Shown here: piece after piece, positions 24,047 through 33,219 of the stretch | Numbering within the stretch: the first letter of the stretch is position 1 | Layout of the letters: the number at the start of each line of letters is the position of its first letter | Source of the DNA: CAWCKS01 sp963796195 | Lineage (GTDB): Bacteria > Pseudomonadota > Alphaproteobacteria > Rhizobiales > Xanthobacteraceae | Assembly (NCBI GenBank): GCA_963796195.1 | Contig: CAWCKS010000006.1 | Coordinates: 1 to 64,000, forward strand | DNA: 64,000 nucleotides | Reading direction: 5' to 3' | Program-made: the position numbers and the translations under genes | Notes under the pieces: generated by a model | Seen by the model: the letters and a program-made list of their open reading frames with translations, nothing else | The model's database searches: none | What the model was told of the DNA's origin: nothing

Positions 24047-25313
24047 CTATCCCCGCCGCAGCGCCTCGACTGGATCGAGCCGCGCCGCGCACCATGACGG
24101 ATAGAGCGTCGCTAGGAACGACAACGTCAGCGCCATCAACACGACCGAAAGGGTCTCGCCGACGTCCATCTCGGCCGGGAGCTTTGAGAGGAGATAGAGG
24201 CCTGGCGGGAACAGTTCGGTGTTGGTCATCCACGACAGAAATTGCCGGATCGATTCGATATTGAGGCAGATCAGCATGCCGACGAGGAAGCCGACCAGGG
24301 TGCCGACCACGCCGATCGAGGCGCCGGTGATCAGAAACACTCGCATGATCGAGCCTTGCGAGGCGCCCATGGTGCGCAGGATCGCGATGTCGCTGCCCTT
24401 GTCCTTCACCAGCATGATCAGGCCGGAAATGATGTTGAGCGCCGCGACCAGCACGATCAGCGTCAGGATCAGGAACATCACATTGCGCTCGACCTGCAGC
24501 GCATTGAAGAAAGTCGAATTGCGTTGACGCCAGTCGACCAGGAACACAGGACGCCCGGCGGCCTCAGTCACCGCCTTGCGAAACTCGTCGATGTTGTCGG
24601 GGTTGGTGGTGTAGACCTCGATCGAGGTGACGTCATTGGCGCGGTTGAAATAGGCCTGCGCCTCGGCGAGCGGCATGAATACGAAGGTCGAGTCGTATTC
24701 CGACATGCCGATTTCGAACACCGCCAGCACGCGATAAGTCTTGATGCGCGGCATGATGCCCATCGGCGTGGCGGCGCCATGCCGTGCGATCAGGGTGATG
24801 TTGTCGCCGGCATGCAGCGACAGCTGATCGGCGAGCCGACTGCCGATCGCAAGCCCCTGCGCATCGTCAAAGCCCTCGATCGTGCCGTGCTTTATGTTGC
24901 TCCCCACTGAGGTGACGTTGGTCAGGTCTTCGGCGCGAATGCCGCGGACGAATACAGCGGCGGAGTTGAGGGGCGACGATGCCAGCGCCATGCCGTCGAC
25001 GACGGGAGCCGCGAGCCGAATGCCCTTCACCTGGTTGATGCGCTCGGCGACCTCCTTCCAGTCGGTCAACGGCGACTCCAGCGGCTGCACCAGCAGATGA
25101 CCGTTGAGGCCGAGGATCTTGCCGAGCAACTCCGTCCGGAAGCCGTTCATGACCGCCATCACGATAATCAGCGTGGCGACGCCGAGCATGATGCCGAGGA
25201 ACGGAGAATCCGGCGATGACCGAGATAAAGCCCTCCTTGCGCCGCGCCCGCAGATAGCGTGCCGAGAGCATCCATTCGAAGGCCGCGAAGGGCGCGGTCA
25301 GCGGCTCTGTCAT
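24047..25313 (-). CDS. lolC: LolC/LolE-family lipoprotein-releasing permease (frameshifted)
   Basis: From ATG 25313: MTEPLTAPFAAFEWMLSARYLRARRKEGFISVIAGFS, then one extra base at about 25202, then FLGIMLGVATLIIVMAVMNGFRTELLGKILGLNGHLLVQP. A large periplasmic MacB-like domain follows, and the C-terminal permease helices include KGSDIAILRTMGASQGSIMRVF and SFLATLYPSWCAARLDPVEAL. Length 1267 (3n+1). LolCDE extracts lipoproteins from the inner membrane. No lolD follows and no proS precedes it, the neighbours I would expect in related genomes, so this copy looks displaced and its function is uncertain. Confidence 0.82.
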
Positions 25314-25728
25314 GGTCTCAATCTATTGCGCAGATAAGGACCGCCATTCTGTCCCATTGTGACCTGCTTGGCTATGCTGGCGTAGCTGCATTGTCGCGTT
25401 TGGGTCAAACCCGAAGAACTCAAACCGGGCATTACTAGTTCCGCTTCTCTAATCGGCCGTTTGGGGTCAAGCACTTTCAGACTATCCACCACTGCAGTGT
25501 CGATGTCGCTCGCGGGCTCGTGCTTCTCTTCGGAATCGGCACCAAGGCCCTTCCATCATGGGATTCGAAGACGAGGTGGAACAATCTTTACGGCGGCCTT
25601 GCCGTCAGACGAACGGCAGGTCCAAGCGGACATGCGAACTCACCTCATCCATCGTCCCGCGAGGGACATTGCTCCACTGCTGGGTGGATCTCGAGTCTTC
25701 TCCTATCGGATTTGATCCTGTACGGTTT
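25314..25728. other. intergenic region without a recognisable gene
   Basis: Between the lolC-type gene and the IS110 transposase. A 60-codon minus-strand frame (25310-25492) reads MVDSLKVLDPKRPIREAEL..., a phrase that I associate with dispersed repeated sequence in Bradyrhizobium, not with a real protein. Nothing else is supported. The transposon end should lie in the right part, but no boundary is evident. Confidence 0.4.
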
Positions 25729-26763
25729 TCATGCTGCTGCCGCGGCTTGTTCGCGGGTCCAGCGGAACTCGGTGCCGTCAACCCAGATGCGGTGCATGAT
25801 CACGGCCAACCGGCGCGCCAACGCCACGATCGCCTTTTTCATCCCGCGGCGCCTGGCGATCTGCATCGCCCAGGCCTTGAGCCAGGACCATTTCTTCGAA
25901 CGCATCATGCTCTGAGCTGCTTCGTAGAGCATCACCCGCATCATCTCATCTCCGCAGCGTGATATTCTGCCGCTCCAATCGATCTCGCCCGATTGATATC
26001 TGGAGCACGTCAACCCAAACACCGCCCCGACTGACTTGGATTTTCGGAAGCGAGCTGGAACGTCGACGGTGGCGCGATAGGTCAGCGCCACCACGGGGCC
26101 GACACCAGGGATCGTCATCAAACGCCGGCAAACCTCATCGTCTCGCACGATGGCCAGCAAGCGGCGGTGCAGGATAATGATCTGTTCGCGGAGCACCCGT
26201 CGCACAATGAGCAACGGTTCAACCAGAGCGGCCAGATCGGGCAGGTTCTCGACAAGCTCCTTGATGCGTGCCTCGAACATTACCTTTCCGACCATTCCGA
26301 CCTTGAGGCCGAAGTTGCGCAAAGTACCGCGCAGGTCGTTCTCGATGGCGATCGCCTTCGACTGCAGCAGCTTGCGATGGGTCAGCAGCATTCGCAGCTT
26401 CTGACTGCGCAGCGTCTTCACATGCACCGGACGGTAAAGCCCCACCCGCATCATCTGTGCGATGCCACGCGCATCGTTGCGGTCTGTCTTGTTAATCTGT
26501 GCCTTCAGCACCGCCTGCATGTGCCGCGTCTCGACACAGACCACCGGCAACTCTGCTTCGGCGAGAGCGCTGAACAGCCATTGCGATAACGGCCCGGCTT
26601 CCAGTCCGATCCGCTTGAAGCGGTAGGCGGGGTTCTTCAGCACCGCCAACAAAGCATCCGGCTCGCTCGCTACCTTCACTTCCCGAACGATCTTGCCCGC
26701 CTCGTCCACAATGCAGACGCTCGTCTCCTTGACCGATACGTCCAGTCCCGCAAAATGGTCCAT
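25729..26763 (-). mobile_element. IS110-family transposase (DEDD)
   Basis: Complete 344-residue transposase. The RuvC-like N-terminal domain has the DEDD residues Asp8 (FAGLDVS), Glu55 (IGLEAGP), Asp94 and Asp97 (TDRNDARG). The C-terminal Transposase_20 domain has RRLMTIPGVGPVVALTYRATV, CGDEMMRVMLYEAA and WAMQIARRRGMKKAIVALARRLAVIMHRIW, including the serine-bearing Tnp part typical of IS110 recombinases. IS110 elements insert by an RNA-guided recombination using a bridge RNA made from their non-coding end. Element boundaries were not located; there are no obvious terminal inverted repeats, as expected for this family. Confidence 0.95.
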
Positions 26764-26834
26764 GCTGCGCTTCTCCTTCTGATGCTTGAGGCCGTGACCA
26801 CGGACCTCGTTTCACCATCAGCCTGAAGCGCAGC
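26764..26834 (-). ncRNA. long hairpin immediately upstream of the IS110 transposase (leader / candidate bridge-RNA region)
   Basis: On the minus strand the 71 bases before the start codon fold into one long nested structure. The outer arms are 26825-26834 and 26764-26773 (GCTGCGCTTC with GAAGCGCAGC, perfect). The middle arms are CTGATG/CATCAG at 26816-26821 and 26779-26784. An inner hairpin spans 26788-26808 (GAGG-T-CCGTG with CACGG-CCTC). The AAGGAG ribosome-binding site lies between the middle and outer 3' arms. That it is transcribed as a bridge RNA is inference from the family. Confidence 0.5.
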
Positions 26835-27008
26835 ACCCAAAATCTTCAGCTATCCACAAGCTGGGCCGGCCGATTACCCCATCTTTCGGACTTATTGCGA
26901 CGCGACCTTGCTGGCGAACACACATCACGCATCAGTGCAGATGATCGACACGTCGAATGTCCGAGTGGCATCAGCATGTTGCATGCATCACTCGGAACAG
27001 AAAGCAGT

Positions 27009-27050
27009 CCAAAGGATCGGTTGCGAGGCGGACAGCAAGATTTGCGCGGC
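27009..27050. repeat. short dispersed repeat, copy 1
   Basis: The sequence from AAGGATCGGTTGCGAGG to AGCAAGATTTGCGCGG, directly abutting direct-repeat copy B, recurs with a few changes at 33178-33217. The shared blocks are AAGGATCGGT, GCGAGG and AGCAAGATTTGCGCGG. It sits at a junction in both places. Confidence 0.6.
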
Positions 27051-27235
27051 GTCGTGGTCTCCTTGCCGTTCAAGCTGATCTTCTTCGTCCTGGTCGACGG
27101 CTGGACGCTGGTCGCCGGCAGCCTGGTGCAGAGCTACGGCGGGAGTTAGCCTTGTGCTCATGAAATCGGCTGGACCGATCGCGATGTCTGGTTGCCCCCA
27201 AACAGCGGCGCGAGAGCGGACATGCCCGGAGGTCC
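27051..27235 (+). pseudogene. direct repeat copy B: truncated 3' end of fliP
   Basis: The first 99 bases encode VVSLPFKLIFFVLVDGW...SLVQSYGGS and the stop, identical in sequence to the end of fliP. No start or upstream part of fliP is present, so this is a non-functional fragment. The following 86 bases match the sequence downstream of the true fliP with two small gaps. It marks the other side of the lolC/IS110 segment. Confidence 0.9.
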
Positions 27236-27363
27236 AAATCGTGCCCGACGCAGACCCTCACGGCACGCGGATTGCGAGCTTCGCCGGTGCGACGCCGCCT
27301 TTTTTAAAGGCCTACACGTCGATCTTACCAAGGTCGCTTGAGATGCCAGCGGTCGGAAGCACG

Positions 27364-28746
27364 TCATCGAAAATGACCAAGAAACAGCCCGCTTGGATCG
27401 TACTTCTCACGCAACAACTGGAGGCGCTTCCAGTTTGCGGGCGCGTACGACCGTTCAGCCCGTAAAGCGGCGGTTACGATATCCAACTCTCCGACATAAT
27501 GACCGACCGCAAACCCATCGAGAGCCGCGATCGCCTGGCTATGCCAGGCCGCGTTCGCCGCGTCGTCCTGCACCCGCTCCCACACCGCGTAGCAGAGCAA
27601 CAGGGCTTGAGCCGTCATCGAAAATGCAACGTCCGGAAGCGCGCCTAACCCGTCCCCCGCACCGGTCGGAACAACATAGACCGCGACTGACTTCGGTGAC
27701 GGCGCGCGCAGGAAGTGGGCGCGCAACGCGTCAAGCGGCTGCGCGGCGGGCGCGTTCGACCACAGGGTGTCGGCAAGGTAGCGGTGACGTTCGGGCCAAA
27801 GTGAGCCACCAAGATCGAGCAAGCCATCCATCGTCATGGACTCACCCGTCTGCTTGCCCAGGCATCCCTCAAGTGGAAGTGCGGTCTCCAGTTTGCCAAG
27901 TATGGCCGCGGCTTCGCTTGGAGTATCGACAAAGGCCACCGCATTCACAATAGCAACATACCCATTGCTCGACCTGCACTGATCAGCGAATTGCGGCGGC
28001 GCAGGTGCAAGGAATACCGTAAGCTCCGTTTGCTTCGGCATCGAGGCGGCAGCAGCAGCCGCGCGCGAGCCGACCTCTGCAATACGATCGAGGCTGTAAA
28101 CGAAGTTGCTCATTGCGATGGCCCGGGGGACTGGGTAGGTCTGCAGTTCGTACTGTGTGACGACCCCAAAAAAGCCTGGCCCTCCACCACGGATCGCCCA
28201 AAACAAATCATCATTGTGATTTTCGTCGGCCACAACGAGTTCACCATCCGCCGTGACGATATTCGCCGACCTGATGCTGAGGCACGCAGGACCCCACCCG
28301 CCTGTATTCCAGCCGAGGCCGCCGCTCAGGAGGAAGCCGCTCACGGGAACGGTCGGGCAATGCCCGACGGGAAAGGCCAGATCCCGCGCGGCAAGTTTCG
28401 TGTTGAGCTCCCTGCCGGTTGCTGCAGGTTGCGCGACGACAGATTGATCCGTATCCAACCGGATTCCCTTCAAACGGCCGAGATCAACAAGCAGACAGTC
28501 GTCGCGCAACGAAAACCCGACCCAGCTGTGTCCTCCGCCTCTGACTGAGACTTTCAAACGACACTCGCGTGCGAAGCGCACGCATTCAACGACGTCCTGC
28601 TCACTCGAAACCTGCACGATCAGCGCCGGGCGCCGTGGTGGCTTGAGCTCATTCCAGACAAGGCTGCGCCGAACATCCTCGTATTCGGGATCCGAGGTCG
28701 AGACGACCCTCCCCTGGATTCGCGAGCGAAGCGCATTGAGATCCAT
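27364..28746 (-). CDS. FAD-linked oxidase of the berberine-bridge-enzyme type
   Basis: Intact 460 residues. The FAD-binding PCMH domain has KVSVRGGGHSWVGFS and FPVGHCPTVPVSGFLLSGGLGWNTGGWGPACLSI. His73 and Cys130 occupy the positions that form the two covalent FAD links in berberine-bridge-like enzymes. The C-terminal BBE motif is SYAPANWKRLQLLREKYDPSGLFLGHF. Such enzymes oxidise alcohols, sugars or aromatic ring precursors with O2; the substrate here is unknown. No signal peptide. Last gene of a four-gene same-strand unit, 55 bases after the GNAT gene. Confidence 0.88.
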   Translation of the reverse strand: MDLNALRSRIQGRVVSTSDPEYEDVRRSLVWNELKPPRRPALIVQVSSEQDVVECVRFARECRLKVSVRGGGHSWVGFSLRDDCLLVDLGRLKGIRLDTDQSVVAQPAATGRELNTKLAARDLAFPVGHCPTVPVSGFLLSGGLGWNTGGWGPACLSIRSANIVTADGELVVADENHNDDLFWAIRGGGPGFFGVVTQYELQTYPVPRAIAMSNFVYSLDRIAEVGSRAAAAAASMPKQTELTVFLAPAPPQFADQCRSSNGYVAIVNAVAFVDTPSEAAAILGKLETALPLEGCLGKQTGESMTMDGLLDLGGSLWPERHRYLADTLWSNAPAAQPLDALRAHFLRAPSPKSVAVYVVPTGAGDGLGALPDVAFSMTAQALLLCYAVWERVQDDAANAAWHSQAIAALDGFAVGHYVGELDIVTAALRAERSYAPANWKRLQLLREKYDPSGLFLGHFR

Positions 28747-28801
28747 AAATGCTCCCGCGGAAGGACCTGTGCAGCGCGGCCGAGGACGGCCGACAAACGG
28801 C

Positions 28802-29659
28802 TCAGTAGAGGACGGATGGCATGTACGCGCCGGCCGGCTCGTTATAGAGACCGACAGTCATCAACGTCATTTGGAAGACGAGCTTCAGTCCACCGTCGAG
28901 GCACCATTTGAAGGCCTCGTGATTGCGCGTGGGCAGCATGAAACCGGGTCCACCGAACTCGGTGGCTGCACCGATCAGGGCCATCAAATCCCGGTTTGTC
29001 ATAGCGACGCTGTGACCGAAAAAAGCGACCCCCGTCGTGTAGCCGGTAATACTGCCGAGATGTTCGACGACCGACGCCGTCTTTTGCTCGATTGCGTCAC
29101 GCAATTCGCCAGCGCGCTCGAAGCCGTGAACCCGCAGGCAGATCCTGTTGCAGGCCGTCAAGTCTGCCGCTGTCGCAGGACGGACGTCGTAGCCCGCAAA
29201 AGTCAGCCCAAGCGGCTTTCCTTGAAGCACCGATATCGGCTCTCGCGTGACAAAACCGAGCTTCGTGTACAGACAAAGCGAACGATTGTGATAGCCGGCC
29301 TGGAGCAAGCGCACTCCGGCCGCCTGTTTGCTGGCCGCGCGATCCAGCACGTCCTGCATCAGTCGCCCGCCGACGCCGTGATTTTGCCCGGCCGGATCGA
29401 CCGTGATCGGCCCGACCCCTGCGATCGGCGACCGCTCATCGAGAAAGTTGCTGCCGACGATGTGCCCGTCGTTCTCCGCGACGACAGCATAGACACCGGG
29501 GTGAGCAAGCAACATCGATAGCACACCGCTTGCGACCTCCTGGGACGGAAAGTCCGGCGGGAAATTATGGGCGGTGCCGATCGCCTTGAACGCTTCGTAG
29601 CAGATGCGACCGCACGCCTTTGCGTCGGCCGTCGTACCCGGACGAAGAACGATGCTCAT
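28802..29659 (-). CDS. GNAT-family N-acetyltransferase
   Basis: Intact 285 residues. The N-terminal half is a GNAT fold: VLRPGTTADAKACGRICYEAF, YAVVAENDGHIVGSNFLDERSPIAGVGPITVDPAGQNHGVGGRLMQDVLDRA (acetyl-CoA motif A, Q.HGVGGRL) and NRSLCLYTKLGFV. The C-terminal half (from YDVRPATAADLTACNRIC) looks like a second, degenerate GNAT repeat. The acceptor substrate is unknown. It lies 76 bases downstream of the cyclase gene and 55 upstream of the oxidase gene. Confidence 0.85.
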   Translation of the reverse strand: MSIVLRPGTTADAKACGRICYEAFKAIGTAHNFPPDFPSQEVASGVLSMLLAHPGVYAVVAENDGHIVGSNFLDERSPIAGVGPITVDPAGQNHGVGGRLMQDVLDRAASKQAAGVRLLQAGYHNRSLCLYTKLGFVTREPISVLQGKPLGLTFAGYDVRPATAADLTACNRICLRVHGFERAGELRDAIEQKTASVVEHLGSITGYTTGVAFFGHSVAMTNRDLMALIGAATEFGGPGFMLPTRNHEAFKWCLDGGLKLVFQMTLMTVGLYNEPAGAYMPSVLY

Positions 29660-29735
29660 TGCTGATGCCCCTGTTCGAAGCCGATGGTAGATGGCGCGCC
29701 CTGCCAGTTCAATGACGGCTCGACATCGTCAGAGC

Positions 29736-31526
29736 TCAGAGCGGTAGCCCGGCCTTGACCAGACCATCCACCTGATAGGCCAACGCCTCGCGGACGAAAA
29801 ATCCGGAGAGAAAGGTTTCGATGCCGCTCACCGTGAGTTGCGGGGCAACTTCCTGGATTTTGGCCACCCAGACGAGTGCTTCGTCCCGCCGGCCGAGATG
29901 ACCGCAAGCTGCGGCCCGCACGATCATTGCATTTGTGAAGCCTGGTCTCTGCATCAGCGCCTGATCAGCCCATTCGATGGCTTGCTCATAACGGGCCGAC
30001 TGCAGATGCGCGACCGCGAAGGCAAACTTGACCAGATGACCGAGCGGATCGAGCGGGCTCAGGCGCATCACGTGCTGTAGCGCCTCGATCGCCGCGTCGT
30101 TGTGGCACGCAAAGCAGTTCACAACGGCTTTCGCGAGCCATGCCTGCGAGCAGTTCGGGTTGAGTGCCAGCGCGCGTTCCACCAGGCTCGTTCCGGCAAC
30201 CGTCTCTCCCGTCAGGTAGGCAAGACACCACCCGACCATCCACAGAACGTCCGGGTCGTCGCTCGTCTCCGTGACCATTCGTCTTGCCAGACGAACCGCA
30301 TCATCCGTCGGCGGCCGCTCGCTGCGCGCTTCGGAGTGCCACCAGCCGAAGCAAAACAGCGACAACGCCGCAGCAGGCGCAAACGAAGGATCGATATCCA
30401 TCGCCTTGCGCAACAGGCCGACCGCTTCACTCAAGGATTCGGGCGTGAACTGGTGCGAGAGCGCGAGCGCACGAAGATAGAGATCGTAGCTGTCGAGGCT
30501 TCCGGCCGGCTTGCGCCGTGAGCGGTCGATCTCGGCCTGGGTGATTTTCGGCGCGATCGCCGCGACGACACTGGTGGTTACCTGGTCCTGCAGGTCGAAG
30601 ACATCTTCGAGCGAGCCGTCGAACCGGTCGGCCCACAGGTGCGCACCGGTATCGCAATCGATCAGTTGGCCGGTGATGCGAACCCTGCCGCCCGCCTTGC
30701 GCACGCTGCCTTCGAGTACGTAGCGGACTCCGAGCTCGCGGCCAACCTGCTTGATATCGACCGATCGGCCCTTGTAGGTGAACGACGAATTTCGCGCGAT
30801 CACGAACAATGATTTGAATCGCGACAGTGCGGTAATGATGTCCTCGACCATGCCATCGGCAAAGTAATCCTGCTCGGGATCGCCGCTCATGTTCTGGAAC
30901 GGGAGCACGGCGATCGAGGGTTTGTTCGGTAGGTCCGGCGCCTCCGGCGCCCGACCCTCGGCCTTTGGTTGGCCTTGAGGGTTCGCAACTGCCACGTGGG
31001 CGAGCCCTACTTCGAGCGCATAGACCCGGATCGGTTCAGCGATGTTCTTGAGCACCGTCGCGCCAAGGTCGCTGACTGAAAGGTCGAGCCGAGACTTGAC
31101 CTGACGATAGGCGTCCTCCGACAGACAGACCGTCCCGGGCTTCGCGATCCCCTCGAGCCGTGCGGCGATATTAACGCCATCGCCCATCAGATCGCCGTCG
31201 CTCTCCTCGACGATATCGCCAAGGTGAATGCCGATGCGAAAATCAATGCGTCGATCGGGGGGTAGGCCCGCGTTGCGCTCGAGCATACTGTTCTGCACCT
31301 CGATCGCGCAGCGAACCGCCTCGACGACGCTGCGGAATTCGACCAGGGCCCCGTCGCCAGTTCGCTTGACGACGCGCCCGCGATGCACGGCGATGGTCGG
31401 ATCGATCACATCGCTGCGCAGCGCGCGCAGTCTTGCCAGCGTGCGGTCCTCGTCAGCGCTGGCAAGCCGGCTGTAGCCGACAACGTCAGCCGCCAGGATT
31501 GCTGCAATCTTGCGTGTCTCGCCCAT
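29736..31526 (-). CDS. class III adenylate/guanylate cyclase with TolB-like and TPR domains
   Basis: 596 residues from MGETRKIAAILAADVVGYSR; the in-frame upstream extension overlaps the neighbouring gene. The catalytic homology domain is complete: metal-binding Asp14 (AAD) and Asp58 (TGDG), and Asn119/Arg123 (GDGVNIAARLE). From about residue 210 a TolB N-terminal-like domain follows (SIAVLPFQNMSGDPEQDYFADGMVEDIITALSRF...YVLEGSVRKAGGRVRITGQLID), then TPR-like helices to the end. It probably makes cAMP; no TM segment is seen, so a soluble enzyme. It begins 13 bases after the CoA-transferase stop. Confidence 0.9.
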   Translation of the reverse strand: MGETRKIAAILAADVVGYSRLASADEDRTLARLRALRSDVIDPTIAVHRGRVVKRTGDGALVEFRSVVEAVRCAIEVQNSMLERNAGLPPDRRIDFRIGIHLGDIVEESDGDLMGDGVNIAARLEGIAKPGTVCLSEDAYRQVKSRLDLSVSDLGATVLKNIAEPIRVYALEVGLAHVAVANPQGQPKAEGRAPEAPDLPNKPSIAVLPFQNMSGDPEQDYFADGMVEDIITALSRFKSLFVIARNSSFTYKGRSVDIKQVGRELGVRYVLEGSVRKAGGRVRITGQLIDCDTGAHLWADRFDGSLEDVFDLQDQVTTSVVAAIAPKITQAEIDRSRRKPAGSLDSYDLYLRALALSHQFTPESLSEAVGLLRKAMDIDPSFAPAAALSLFCFGWWHSEARSERPPTDDAVRLARRMVTETSDDPDVLWMVGWCLAYLTGETVAGTSLVERALALNPNCSQAWLAKAVVNCFACHNDAAIEALQHVMRLSPLDPLGHLVKFAFAVAHLQSARYEQAIEWADQALMQRPGFTNAMIVRAAACGHLGRRDEALVWVAKIQEVAPQLTVSGIETFLSGFFVREALAYQVDGLVKAGLPL

Positions 31527-31539
31527 CCAGTGACGTTGC

Positions 31540-32916
31540 CTAGGGGTGGACCGGCGTAGCCTGCGCTTCCGTGAACGGCTCAGTGCGGTGCACGATGCTT
31601 TCGGCGTACAGCCCATCGATGTCGGCATTCGAGAGGCCGAGCATCGTCGACAAAATATCGGTCGTATCATCGCCGATCGACGGCGCGCCACGCCAGATGC
31701 GGCCTGGCGTCAGCGACATCTTCGGAACGACGCCGAACACCCGGATCGGCACACCCGACTGCCGATCGAGCACAGGGACGGTCATGTCACGGGCCGCATA
31801 ATGGTCATCGTTGTACTGGTCCCGCACATTGAAGACGCGGGCGCATCCAACCTGAGCGGCGTTGAGTGCGGTCTCAACCTCGAGCGCCGTGTGTACGGCA
31901 CAATACTCGCGCAGCCTGCGGTCGAGTTCTTGGCCCTTTTCAGAATTCACCGCAGCCGCATCTTTTGAGCATTCGTCGTAAGAGTACACCGTCGGGTCGA
32001 GGCCGAGGAATTTCGGCACCCGGTCGTAGATCGCACCACCGAGTGCGCCGATATAGACCCAGCCGTCGCTGCACTTGAACGTATCGTAGGGCTGGAAGCC
32101 TGCTGGCTTGTTGCCCGTGTGCCCGGAGACCATGCCCTCGCCGGTGTAGATCGGTAGCGTGTTGCCGTTGGTCTGAGCGACTGCTTCATATTGCGCGACG
32201 TCAATGACCTGGCCCCTACCGGTTTTCTTGACCTCCCACAGACCCATCATCGTCGCCGCCCAGCCGGTCAGCGCCGTGACATAATCACCGGTATACGACT
32301 TGGCGCGCTGCGGCGGGCCGGCGGGGTCACCGGTCAAGTTCATCATGCCGCCATAAGCTTGCGCAATCGCATCGTACCCCGGCCGCCCAAGATACTCCTG
32401 TTTGCCATACTGGCCGTAGGTGCTGACCCGCACGATCACCAAACTCGGGTTTACGGCGAGCGCCAGCTCGTTGGTGATGCCGTTGCGCTCGCATGTACCG
32501 GGCGCAGACAACTCCATCCATATGTCGGAAATCTTCCACAGCGCCATCAAGAGCTCGATGCCGCGGGCCTGCTTGAAGTCGAGCCCCATCGACAACTTGT
32601 TCTTCGTGACCTCAGCTTCGTCGCCGCCGTGGGGACGTGGTCCACGCGTCAACTGTGGCGCGGTGAAGCGGAAAACATCGCCGCCCGGCTTTTCGACGTG
32701 GATCACCTCGGCGCCGAACTCGGCAAGCTTGGTGCCGATGTAGGGTTGGGCGATCAGCTGGCCGGTACCCACCGCGCGGATGCCTTCCAATGGCCCGAAG
32801 GCAGGCGAAAGGCATGGCGTTTTCGGTCGCTCCAGACGCTTGACCCAGGCCGGGATAGTCTCCCGAAGTTGCGCGATCTTGCTCTCGTCCTTGATAAGCC
32901 TTTGATCGTGTTGCAT
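31540..32916 (-). CDS. CaiB/BaiF-type (class III) CoA transferase
   Basis: Intact 458 residues. Family features: FGPLEGIRAVGTGQLIAQPYIGTKLAEFGAEVIHVEKPGGDVFR, LSMGLDFKQARGIELLMALWKISDIWMEL, GRPGYDAIAQAYGGMMNLTG, and Asp211 in KSYTGDYVTALTGW, the position of the catalytic aspartate that forms the acyl anhydride. About 40 extra N-terminal residues precede the usual start. It transfers CoA between carboxylic acids; the substrate is not evident. First gene of the four-gene unit with the cyclase, GNAT and oxidase. Confidence 0.9.
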   Translation of the reverse strand: MQHDQRLIKDESKIAQLRETIPAWVKRLERPKTPCLSPAFGPLEGIRAVGTGQLIAQPYIGTKLAEFGAEVIHVEKPGGDVFRFTAPQLTRGPRPHGGDEAEVTKNKLSMGLDFKQARGIELLMALWKISDIWMELSAPGTCERNGITNELALAVNPSLVIVRVSTYGQYGKQEYLGRPGYDAIAQAYGGMMNLTGDPAGPPQRAKSYTGDYVTALTGWAATMMGLWEVKKTGRGQVIDVAQYEAVAQTNGNTLPIYTGEGMVSGHTGNKPAGFQPYDTFKCSDGWVYIGALGGAIYDRVPKFLGLDPTVYSYDECSKDAAAVNSEKGQELDRRLREYCAVHTALEVETALNAAQVGCARVFNVRDQYNDDHYAARDMTVPVLDRQSGVPIRVFGVVPKMSLTPGRIWRGAPSIGDDTTDILSTMLGLSNADIDGLYAESIVHRTEPFTEAQATPVHP

Positions 32917-33021
32917 GCCCCAATCCCCCTTTGGTGACGGCAGCAGACAAGCGGAACTCAGGATTTAAAGCAAGGTCGTCGCGAGCCGAAACAACTCCTC
33001 CGCGCCTCATGTCACGAGCGA

Positions 33022-33147
33022 CTAAGCCGCTGCCTCCAGCCGATCTTCGATTTCCTGCCGCAGTAGCGCGAAATCGATCGGCTTGGTCAGCAGGCCCTTG
33101 GCCCCGAGCTCAATCGCGCGCTTGCGCACCTTGGAAGGCCGCTTCAT
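33022..33147 (-). pseudogene. C-terminal fragment of a response-regulator receiver domain
   Basis: The frame ending at TAG 33022 reads MKRPSKVRKRAIELGAKGLL, then TKPIDFALLRQEIEDRLEAA. 'GAKG.L.KPID...L...I' is the beta5-alpha5 end of a CheY-like domain, with the conserved Lys-Pro. The phospho-acceptor half is absent; upstream (above 33150) the sequence turns into dispersed repeat. This is a truncated gene at a rearrangement junction. Confidence 0.7.
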
Positions 33148-33177
33148 GTCCAGCCCCATATCTCAGGACAAGTCATT

Positions 33178-33217
33178 CTAAGGATCGGTCGCGAGGACAC
33201 CAGCAAGATTTGCGCGG
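33178..33217. repeat. short dispersed repeat, copy 2
   Basis: Contains AAGGATCGGTCGCGAGG followed by CCAGCAAGATTTGCGCGG, the partner of 27009-27050. It sits directly beside the broken receiver domain. Confidence 0.6.
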
Positions 33218-33219
33218 TG

